This document shows, piece by piece, positions 1 through 6,463 of a DNA stretch of 7,670 bases. The translations under genes and the position numbers were made by a program. The stretch is from Arcticibacterium sp051269965 (lineage in GTDB: Bacteria > Bacteroidota > Bacteroidia > Cytophagales > Spirosomataceae). How positions within the stretch are numbered: position 1 is the stretch's first letter; each line of letters begins with the position of its first letter. Under the pieces are notes generated by a model. The model did not search any database and was not told the origin of the DNA. It worked only from the letters and a program-made list of their open reading frames with translations. The stretch is from assembly GCA_051269965.1 (NCBI GenBank), contig JBNMFK010000183.1, forward strand, positions 1 through 7,670. The letters run 5' to 3'.

Positions 1-1
1 A

Positions 2-214
2 CTAGAAGATTCTCAAGAAGTAGAGGAAGATTCTGAAGGTGGAGATGTTACAGAAAAAGAGCTTTCTAACTTATCCGATTTATTCTCCGACACGTTACAA
101 TCTCTTCATCTTCAGCACTCAAGAGCGACTCAGATCCTTCTTTTCCTAAATAACGGAAAATTTAGCTCCGCTTATTCACGCCTTTATATTATTTTCGAAA
201 ATCTTCGGAATTAG
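2..214 (+). CDS. C-terminal end of an unrecognised protein (5' end outside window)
   Basis: An open frame runs from the window edge to a TAG stop at 212-214, giving 70 residues; the start lies outside the window. The first half is strongly acidic (EVEEDSEGGD, then TEKE), which looks like a flexible linker. The rest (about residues 20-70) looks helical and ends in NGKFSSAYSRLYIIFENLRN. The NGKF..AY pattern is faintly like a helix-turn-helix pair of a TPR-type repeat, but I cannot assign a family. The other two forward frames and the reverse frames in this stretch hit stops quickly, and the codon use (gaa, gat, tct) suits coding sequence in this genome. It ends 104 nt before dabA, with inverted repeats between, so it is probably a separate transcription unit. 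No function is proposed. Confidence 0.6.
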   Translation, partial: LEDSQEVEEDSEGGDVTEKELSNLSDLFSDTLQSLHLQHSRATQILLFLNNGKFSSAYSRLYIIFENLRN

Positions 215-236
215 GTCATAATCCATATGTTCTTCT

Positions 237-271
237 TGGCCTATATTGTCTTTAAAAAGACTACAAGGCCA
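237..271. repeat. Imperfect inverted repeat upstream of dabA
   Basis: TGGCC at 237-241 pairs with GGCCA at 267-271. Inside it, TTG (246-248) pairs with CAA (264-266), and TCTTT (249-253) pairs with AAAGA (256-260), leaving small unpaired TATA (242-245) and CTA (261-263) bulges. The inner core can also be read as GTCTTT-AA-AAAGAC at 248-261, a perfect dyad. It lies between the upstream stop and the dabA start. It could end the upstream transcript, although no clear T-run follows it, or be an operator for the carbon-uptake operon. Pairing is directly visible; the role is inferred. Confidence 0.45.
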
Positions 272-277
272 TATTTC

Positions 278-291
278 CAGCTTTTAAGCTG
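278..291. repeat. Perfect 6-bp-arm dyad CAGCTT-TT-AAGCTG upstream of dabA
   Basis: The arms CAGCTT (278-283) and AAGCTG (286-291) are exact reverse complements separated by TT. The site ends 27 nt before the dabA ATG, so it lies in the likely 5' leader or promoter. A two-base spacer is too tight for a stable RNA hairpin with all pairs formed, which favours a DNA-binding dyad over a terminator. I see no convincing Bacteroidota promoter (TAnnTTTG with an upstream TTG) between 215 and 318, so the site cannot be placed relative to a transcription start. Confidence 0.4.
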
Positions 292-318
292 AATTCCTCA
301 TTTCAAAACGTAATAATA

Positions 319-2868
319 ATGAAATCAAAAACAGCTGAGGTTGTTTATGACGAAGCACGCGTCCTTCATGATTTGAAGTACTATCTGCCTGGTCAAATGA
401 CACTCAAAGATTTTGTACATCACAATACACTTCACCCTTTTCAAAACCTAAAATTCTATGACGGCATTTTTCGTGCATCCGAGCTTTTTGGCTACAAAGT
501 AACCCTTCAGTTAAACGATTTTCGCAGACTTTATAAACTCGGAAGAATTAAAGAACATGTCATAGACCGCATAATACAAGAGAAAAAAGGCTCTTCTAAT
601 TCAAAGGAATGGATTGAGAAAATGCTCTTTACCTCGTATGATGAGCAAATTAAAGCTCGTACTGGCCAACTTCGAAAGGAATGGAAAAAACAGTATAAAA
701 TAGACCTTGACTCTATGGTGCATCCGCTCTTTTTCAGAATTCTCTGTGCCTATTTAGACCAAGGTATTTCTATCTGGAATTTCCCAGAACATGAAGGTGG
801 GTTTTATGAAAGTGTCAAACAGCTAGAGTTAGAAAGTGGTGTTAGTTTTTTTGAAACCAAAAAAGTCAAAAATATTTTCCATCATGAAGATAAGAGCATT
901 AAAGCTTTACTAGAAATATTGGTAGGAGACGAGGCCTATTTTGAGCAATACCTCTTTGACATGTCTTTTAGCCATAGAGGATGGAGTGGTATCGTGGCCG
1001 TAGTAGATGAAATGCCAGAAGCTCTTCTGATACAGAAAAAAATTACGCTGGCTCAGATTATCCGTTTCGAACTTCTAATGGAATTGGATCAGCTTTATTT
1101 ACAGCTCGGGGAGCATTGGCAACCTTTGGCCATTAAGAGTAAGACACCGCCTACAAAAATTTTAGGTCCAACACCTTCAACGGAGCTACATGAAATTCTA
1201 AAACTTTGGCAGGACGCCTTTGAATGGAGTTATTATGATGACGTCCTAAAAGGAATCAAAACTAACCTCTTAAAAGATAATAGTGTTGAAAGCCCAAGCT
1301 TTCAAGCCATCTTCTGCATAGATGAAAGAGAATGTTCTATCAGAAGACACATTGAATTTGTAGCTCCAGCTTGTGAAACCTTAGGGGCTCCTGGTTATTT
1401 TGGTATAGAGTTCTATTTTAAGCAAATCGGAGCAAAATTTGGTGATAAGCTTTGCCCTGCACCAGTGACTCCCAAATATCTCATCAAAGAATATGACGTG
1501 GAATACCATGGACATAAAGACAGGATGTTTGATGAAGGAACGCATAGTTTGAATCCACTCAAAAATCTCGGTTTAGGCATACTTGCCTTGCCAGAATTAG
1601 CACTTACGCTATTCAGGCCAAAAATGAAATCTTCTATTTCTGATGCTTTTGCTCATATGACAAAGCGAGGCAAATTGACCGTTATTAATAAAGACATCAA
1701 AGATAAAGAAGATGGTCTACAAATAGGTTTCACGTTAACCGAAATCTGTGACAGAATAGAGAAGTTTCTTCTAGGCATTGGCCTAACAAAAAACTTCTCT
1801 CCCATAGTTTATATGGTGGCTCACGGAAGTAGCAGTGCTAATAATCCACATCATGGAGCCCACGATTGTGGAGCATGTAGCGGAAGGCCGGGTTTTACGA
1901 ATGCACGTGTTTTTGCCTTTGCCGCTAATTTGCCTGAGGTAAGAGAAGAGATAAGTAAAAGAGGCATTCAAATCCCAGAAAGTACTTTTTTTATTGGAGC
2001 TATGCACGATACTGCGGCAGATACGATTCAATATTACTTAGAACAGGAATTACCGGCAGCCTTTCAAAGCTTACATAATGATGTGATCAATAGATTTGAG
2101 GACGCACTAGATTTAAATGCTAAAGAACGTTCTAGGCGTTTTTCTTCTATTGATACTAATCGGAATATCAAAAAAGTAAGAAAAGATATTCTAGACAGAT
2201 CTGTTTCCATTTTTGAACCTCGACCTGAGTTAGGTCATGGAACGAATAGCCTTTGCATTGTAGGTAGAAGGTCAATCACTAAAGATCTGATGCTAGACAG
2301 AAGAGCGTTCTTGAACTCTTATGATTATAGAACAGACCTAGACGGCACCTATTTAGCTAATGTTATGGCTCCTATTGGAATAGTTTGCGGTGGCATAAAT
2401 CTAGAGTATTATTTTTCTAGAGTGGATAACGTAAAACTAGGCTGTGGCACTAAATTACCCCATAATGTGATGGGTCTTATTGGTGTTTCCAATAGTTCGG
2501 ACGGTGATTTGCGGCCTGGTTTACCCTGGCAAATGATTGAGCCACATGACCCTGTACGTTTAATGGTGGTTGTAGAACACTTTCCTGACGTACTTCTAAA
2601 AGTAATTCAATCTTCTGAAGCTATGTACCAATGGTATAAAAATGAGTGGGTGCATATCACTGCTTTGCATCCAGAAACTGGCGAATTCTACTATTATCAG
2701 AATGGTCATTTCAATCATTACCATGCCGAAGTAGCTAGTCTAGAAGTAGTGACAGACCTTCATTCGCTTTTTGAGAAAGCTCCCGAAATGATAACAAATC
2801 ATATCACGGACGCCACTTTTGAAAACTTACCTATTTACCAAATCGAAAGTAACGTATCATGTCAATAA
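319..2868 (+). CDS. dabA: DabA, zinc-dependent CO2-hydrating subunit of the DAB inorganic carbon pump
   Basis: This 849-residue protein belongs to the DUF2309/UPF0753 (DabA) family, a distant beta-carbonic-anhydrase relative that hydrates CO2 to bicarbonate on the cytoplasmic face when bound to DabB. The zinc site is intact: C333 and D335 in CIDERECS, H502 in AHGSSS, and C517 in HDCGACSG. These match C351, D353, H524 and C539 of the Halothiobacillus neapolitanus protein, and the H-to-C gap is 15 residues in both. R337 sits where the Asp-Arg dyad of type II beta-carbonic anhydrases is expected. The family's N-terminal HHNTLHPF motif is at residues 34-41. No transmembrane segments are evident, as expected for a soluble or peripheral subunit. 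Length is normal for the family. The ATG at 319 is chosen because an in-frame TAA lies at 253 with no other ATG between; the leader is A/T-rich without a Shine-Dalgarno. Its last codons overlap dabB, indicating one operon. In the family this protein is active only as part of the complex. Confidence 0.95.
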   Translation: MKSKTAEVVYDEARVLHDLKYYLPGQMTLKDFVHHNTLHPFQNLKFYDGIFRASELFGYKVTLQLNDFRRLYKLGRIKEHVIDRIIQEKKGSSNSKEWIEKMLFTSYDEQIKARTGQLRKEWKKQYKIDLDSMVHPLFFRILCAYLDQGISIWNFPEHEGGFYESVKQLELESGVSFFETKKVKNIFHHEDKSIKALLEILVGDEAYFEQYLFDMSFSHRGWSGIVAVVDEMPEALLIQKKITLAQIIRFELLMELDQLYLQLGEHWQPLAIKSKTPPTKILGPTPSTELHEILKLWQDAFEWSYYDDVLKGIKTNLLKDNSVESPSFQAIFCIDERECSIRRHIEFVAPACETLGAPGYFGIEFYFKQIGAKFGDKLCPAPVTPKYLIKEYDVEYHGHKDRMFDEGTHSLNPLKNLGLGILALPELALTLFRPKMKSSISDAFAHMTKRGKLTVINKDIKDKEDGLQIGFTLTEICDRIEKFLLGIGLTKNFSPIVYMVAHGSSSANNPHHGAHDCGACSGRPGFTNARVFAFAANLPEVREEISKRGIQIPESTFFIGAMHDTAADTIQYYLEQELPAAFQSLHNDVINRFEDALDLNAKERSRRFSSIDTNRNIKKVRKDILDRSVSIFEPRPELGHGTNSLCIVGRRSITKDLMLDRRAFLNSYDYRTDLDGTYLANVMAPIGIVCGGINLEYYFSRVDNVKLGCGTKLPHNVMGLIGVSNSSDGDLRPGLPWQMIEPHDPVRLMVVVEHFPDVLLKVIQSSEAMYQWYKNEWVHITALHPETGEFYYYQNGHFNHYHAEVASLEVVTDLHSLFEKAPEMITNHITDATFENLPIYQIESNVSCQ

Positions 2869-4730
2869 GTTTAATTCTCTTTTTAATACTTCCGTTTCTT
2901 ACCTTTTTGGGGAGTTTACCTTTTAAGAATAGGCAAGAAAAAATAATCGGCGGAATCTCTAATACAGGTCTCTTTCTTCAGACTATTCTCAGCATATCGC
3001 TATGTACTTTTTGGGCTATAAACGGTTTTGAGAGTTTAGAGCTATTCATTTTTTCAGTTTATCGAAATAAAGAATTCCACTTTGGTCTTACTCTTTATTA
3101 TGACAAATTAACGGCAATATTTAGTACGGTATCATCTATACTGATGTTTCTAGTGAGTGTTTTCAGTAAGTCCTATATGCATCGAGAGAGTGGTTTTCAA
3201 AGATTCTACAGTCATTTTCTATTCTTCAATTTTGGACTTAACCTTTTGATCTTTTCAGGCAATTTCGAAACCTTCTTTTTAGGATGGGAAATTGTAGGTA
3301 TAACCTCTTTTCTCCTTATAGCTTTTTATAGAGACCGTTATTTGCCAGTTAAGAATGGCATGAAAGTTTTGACTTTCTATCGCATCGGTGACGCTGCTTT
3401 GATAGGTGGAATTTGGTTTAGCCATCACCTATTTCAAGAAAACGTTGTTTTTAGTAATTTTATCAATAAAAGCTTTGTATTTGATGCGGCTACGCATATT
3501 CACCCTCTTCAGGGACTTATGATAGCCCTATTATTTATTCTTGCTGCCGCTGTTAAATCCGCTCAGTTTCCTTTCTCTACGTGGCTACCAAGAGCATTTG
3601 AAGGACCTACCGTTTCTTCGGCCATATTTTATGGGGCAATAGCCGTACATGTTGGTGTATTTTTATTAATGAGAACTTATCCTTTATGGCATGGCCTTGT
3701 TTTTCCGAAATATGCCATTATCGCTATGGGACTGATAAGTGCTCTGCTCGGCACATTGATTGGAATGGCTCAGCCCACAGCAAAGACTCAAATAGCTTAC
3801 TCCTCCATTGCCAATATTGGCTTGATAATGGTTGAAGTTGCTCTCGGCTGGCACATTTTAGCCTTAATTCATTTTGCTACAAATGCATTCTTAAGAACAT
3901 ATCAAATATTGACCTCTCCCTCGGCAATGAGTTATTTGATTCACCAGCAAATATTTGAATATGACCCAAATAAATCACAGCCTTTAAGATTTCTTCCAAA
4001 AAAATGGAGGAATGCACTATACGTACTATCTATTAAAGAATTTGATTTAGATAAACTCTGGTATACCTACCTATGGAGACCATTAAAAAGGTTGGGAAAA
4101 TCTCTTCATTTCTTACGCCACCCAGCTCTTACGGCTGTTCTTATATTGGTTCTAGCAGTTAACATAGCTCATTATTTCATAATTCCGTTACCCGTAGATT
4201 TCAATTTACTCTTCACTTCTAGATTTACTTCATTGCTTGCCCTTTTGACCATTATGATAGGATGGACAGAACGAAGATCAGCCTTGCGAGCTTGGTATTT
4301 CATTGGACTTAGCCAGTTATTTTTCATGTTCTCCATTATGCAACAGCATACATTTGACACCAATCAGGTTATGCTTTATTTAAGCGGCAGTGTAGGTGCT
4401 TTTATAGGCGGAACACTATCGCTAAAAAGGGTCATTTCGAAAGAGAATGGCATAAATCTCAATGAATTTCATGGGCACATTTATGAGCACCCCCGTTTAG
4501 CTCTATTCTTCCTGATTTGTGCTTTAACTATTATTGGATTCCCTATTTCACCTACGTTCTTGGGTTTTGACTTATTATTCTCCGACATAGAAAATAACCA
4601 TAAACTACTCCTATTATTCAGTTCGGCCACTTTCATAATGCTAGAATTTACAGCCATTCGGATTTACGCCAGGATATTCTTAGGACCACATCGTAAGACC
4701 TATCATGAAGTAGCCCACAGGTCATCTTAA
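2859..4730 (+). CDS. dabB: DabB, NuoL/MrpA-like proton-conducting membrane subunit of the DAB pump
   Basis: This 623-residue inner-membrane protein of the proton-conducting transporter family (Proton_antipo_M) has about 16 hydrophobic segments by eye. It is proposed to let cations flow down their gradient to drive one-way CO2 hydration by DabA. Key ion-path residues of the NuoL fold are present: E144 in GWEIVG, K233 in VKSAQFPFSTWLPRAFEGP, K309 in the TAKTQIAYSS stretch, and H338 in the IHFATNAFLRTYQILTSPS segment. At the end of that segment NuoL carries a lysine and this protein has R346; as I recall, FxRTYQ with SPS is usual in DabB and separates it from complex I subunits. A polar stretch at about 360-420 precedes five or six further C-terminal helices (about 423-605). 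The ATG overlaps the dabA stop by 10 nt in a different frame and has no Shine-Dalgarno, so translation is probably coupled to dabA. With no other nuo or mrp gene nearby and dabA adjacent, a complex I role is unlikely. Confidence 0.92.
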   Translation: MSISLILFLILPFLTFLGSLPFKNRQEKIIGGISNTGLFLQTILSISLCTFWAINGFESLELFIFSVYRNKEFHFGLTLYYDKLTAIFSTVSSILMFLVSVFSKSYMHRESGFQRFYSHFLFFNFGLNLLIFSGNFETFFLGWEIVGITSFLLIAFYRDRYLPVKNGMKVLTFYRIGDAALIGGIWFSHHLFQENVVFSNFINKSFVFDAATHIHPLQGLMIALLFILAAAVKSAQFPFSTWLPRAFEGPTVSSAIFYGAIAVHVGVFLLMRTYPLWHGLVFPKYAIIAMGLISALLGTLIGMAQPTAKTQIAYSSIANIGLIMVEVALGWHILALIHFATNAFLRTYQILTSPSAMSYLIHQQIFEYDPNKSQPLRFLPKKWRNALYVLSIKEFDLDKLWYTYLWRPLKRLGKSLHFLRHPALTAVLILVLAVNIAHYFIIPLPVDFNLLFTSRFTSLLALLTIMIGWTERRSALRAWYFIGLSQLFFMFSIMQQHTFDTNQVMLYLSGSVGAFIGGTLSLKRVISKENGINLNEFHGHIYEHPRLALFFLICALTIIGFPISPTFLGFDLLFSDIENNHKLLLLFSSATFIMLEFTAIRIYARIFLGPHRKTYHEVAHRSS

Positions 4731-4737
4731 ATAAACA

Positions 4738-4769
4738 TTGACCCTTTATTGCCTCTAAGAATAAATTTA
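4738..4769 (+). promoter_or_regulatory. Weak candidate Bacteroidota-type promoter for the SulP gene
   Basis: TTG at 4738-4740 and TAAATTTA at 4762-4769 resemble the -33 TTG and -7 TAnnTTTG elements of Bacteroidota primary-sigma promoters, with 21 nt between them. The final G of the -7 element is missing. The match lies in the 61-nt gap between dabB and the SulP gene, and a start a few bases downstream would give a very short leader. In AT-rich DNA such matches arise easily by chance, and the gap is also short enough for simple read-through from dabB. Confidence 0.22.
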
Positions 4770-4791
4770 AAACGATTTTATCAATACAAAA

Positions 4792-6381
4792 GTGAATATA
4801 AATAATAAAAAACTTAAGATACCCCTAGATGGTTTGGCGGGGTTAAAAGAAAATTTCTCTTCTGATGTCATTTCAGGTTTTGTAGTGTTTTTACTAGCGA
4901 TGCCCCTTAGTTTAGGTATCGCCAAAGCATCCGAATTTCCTCCAATTATGGGCCTAGTTTCGGCCATAATTGGAGGCCTATTGGTCAGTTTTTTTATGGG
5001 TTCTCGTTTGACTATTAAAGGACCCGCGGCAGGTCTAATTGTGATTGTGGCCGGTGCTGTGAATGAATTTGGTGGTGGCGAAGTTGGTTGGCATTTGGCT
5101 CTAGGTGCGATGGTTTTCGCGGGTATTTTCCAAATTCTATTCGGAGTCTTTAAACTGGGTAAAATGGTAGATTTCTTTCCTCTCTCTGCCATACATGGAA
5201 TGCTGGCCGCCATTGGCTTAATTATTATTGCTAAACAAATACCTGTCTTACTAGATGTAGATCCAGCAATGACTAAGGGTCTAGATCCCATTGAGTTGTT
5301 TAAAGAGATCCCAAATTTCTTAAGACAATTAGATCCAAAAGCAACGCTGATTGGCGTATTAAGTCTTTGGATTATGACCAGCTGGGCGAGTGCTAAAATT
5401 CCATATTTAAGTAAAATTCCAGCACCCTTAGTCGTGTTACTCATCGCCATCCCTGCAGAACTTATGATGGACTTCCAGCATACCGAGCCAGAATATGCGT
5501 TAGTTCACATTGGTAATCTCTCTGATAGCATAAAGTGGAATGTAGATTTTGGAGGGATTTCTGAAATAGGAATATTTGTTAAATACATCGTCATGTTTAT
5601 GTTAGTTGGTTCACTAGAATCTTTACTAACAGTAAAAGCCGTTGATATGATGGATCCATATCAAAGAAAGTCTGACCCAAATAAAGACATGATTGCTGTA
5701 GGAATTGGGAATACAATTTCAGCATTTCTAGGAGGGCTTCCAATGATTTCTGAAGTAGCCCGTAGCTCTGCCAACGTTCAGAACGGAGGAAAGACTCCCT
5801 GGGCCAATTTCTTTCATGGTTTCTTCTTACTCTCCTTTTTGCTATTAGCTTCTCACCTTATCGAGCTGATACCAAATACAGCCTTAGCTGCCATGTTAAT
5901 TACAGTAGGTATAAAACTATCTCATCCAAAGGAGTTTGTTCAAACGTTCAAAATAGGAAAAGAACAATTAGCCATCTTCCTCACAACCATTTTCTTCACA
6001 CTTTACGAAGATCTTTTAGTGGGAATAGGAGCTGGTATTCTATTGAAAATAGTCATTCACCTTTTTAATGGAACTCCAATACGCTCATTATTTAAAGCTC
6101 CTACGGTAGTCTCTTTTGAAGGAAATAAATACTTGATTGAAATAAACAAAGCAGCCATTTTTACTAATTATCTGGGTATTAAAAACAAACTTGATTCAAT
6201 CCCTCCTGGCTTTGATGTTACCATTGATTTAAAGAATACGAAGTTAGTTGACCACTCAGTGATGGAGAATTTGCACCATTTCGAACAAGACTATACAGCA
6301 GAAGGAGGAACTGTAAAAATCATAGGATTGGATCAACACAAGCCTGTTTCGAGCCATGAATTAGCGGCTAGAAAGAAGTAG
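4792..6381 (+). CDS. SulP-family inner-membrane anion transporter with STAS domain, probable bicarbonate or sulfate importer
   Basis: This 529-residue protein has the SulP/SLC26 architecture. A membrane domain (about residues 24-425) carries the N-terminal SDVISGFVVFLLAMPLSLGI helix, the KGPAAG motif at 76-81, the SLESLLTVKAVD segment with conserved E276, and GIGNTISAFLGGLP at 304-317. A C-terminal STAS domain (about 440-520) holds DLKNTKLVDHSVMENL, with the conserved D487 and S489. Known SulP substrates are sulfate, bicarbonate (the cyanobacterial Na+-dependent BicA) and other anions. Sequence alone does not decide the substrate, but the position 61 nt after dabAB favours bicarbonate. The start is GTG at 4792: an in-frame TAA lies at 4768-4770, no ATG falls between, and the first in-frame ATG is inside the first membrane helix at residue 37. 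No Shine-Dalgarno is visible. No sulfate-assimilation genes are in the window. Confidence 0.9.
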   Translation: MNINNKKLKIPLDGLAGLKENFSSDVISGFVVFLLAMPLSLGIAKASEFPPIMGLVSAIIGGLLVSFFMGSRLTIKGPAAGLIVIVAGAVNEFGGGEVGWHLALGAMVFAGIFQILFGVFKLGKMVDFFPLSAIHGMLAAIGLIIIAKQIPVLLDVDPAMTKGLDPIELFKEIPNFLRQLDPKATLIGVLSLWIMTSWASAKIPYLSKIPAPLVVLLIAIPAELMMDFQHTEPEYALVHIGNLSDSIKWNVDFGGISEIGIFVKYIVMFMLVGSLESLLTVKAVDMMDPYQRKSDPNKDMIAVGIGNTISAFLGGLPMISEVARSSANVQNGGKTPWANFFHGFFLLSFLLLASHLIELIPNTALAAMLITVGIKLSHPKEFVQTFKIGKEQLAIFLTTIFFTLYEDLLVGIGAGILLKIVIHLFNGTPIRSLFKAPTVVSFEGNKYLIEINKAAIFTNYLGIKNKLDSIPPGFDVTIDLKNTKLVDHSVMENLHHFEQDYTAEGGTVKIIGLDQHKPVSSHELAARKK

Positions 6382-6404
6382 TAAGAGCCTCTAATGAATT
6401 TCTT

Positions 6405-6436
6405 AAGTAGGGATGAGGAAAATCTTATCCTTACTT
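6405..6436 (+). other. Strong 13-bp intergenic hairpin between SulP and porin genes
   Basis: AAGTAGGGATGAG (6405-6417) pairs with CTTATCCTTACTT (6424-6436) through all 13 positions, two of them G-U wobbles when read as + strand RNA, around a GAAAAT loop. It sits 23 nt after the SulP stop and ends 27 nt before the porin ATG. Only TTAAAT-type sequence follows the stem, not a T-run, so it is a poor intrinsic terminator. A transcript-processing or stabilising element, or a leaky terminator that sets porin expression apart from the transport genes, would fit. The wobble pairs favour an RNA structure on this strand over a DNA operator. The pairing is seen; the role is inferred. Confidence 0.5.
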
Positions 6437-6463
6437 TAAATCAAAAAAATAAGATACAATATC

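Noticed and set aside
1783..2031. Antisense open frame inside dabA
   Set aside because: It lies opposite the conserved DabA zinc-site region; its translation shows no family features.
4172..4363. Antisense open frame inside dabB
   Set aside because: Short and fully covered by the dabB membrane region, with no recognisable features.
2859..4730. Reading this gene as NuoL of complex I or an Mrp antiporter subunit
   Set aside because: No other nuo or mrp genes are adjacent, it overlaps dabA, and the FLRTYQ...SPS segment is of the DabB type.
4762..4780. AT-rich inverted repeats TAAATTTA and TAAAA-CGA-TTTTA as a terminator after dabB
   Set aside because: The arms contain only A-T pairs with no G-C stem, so they would not form a stable terminator; such repeats are expected by chance in this base composition.
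4767..5450. Long antisense open frame (227 codons) opposite the 5' half of the SulP gene
   Set aside because: It mirrors a well-supported SulP membrane domain, has a low-complexity Pro/Ser/Lys/Ile-rich translation with no recognisable domain, and is a typical shadow of hydrophobic coding sequence.
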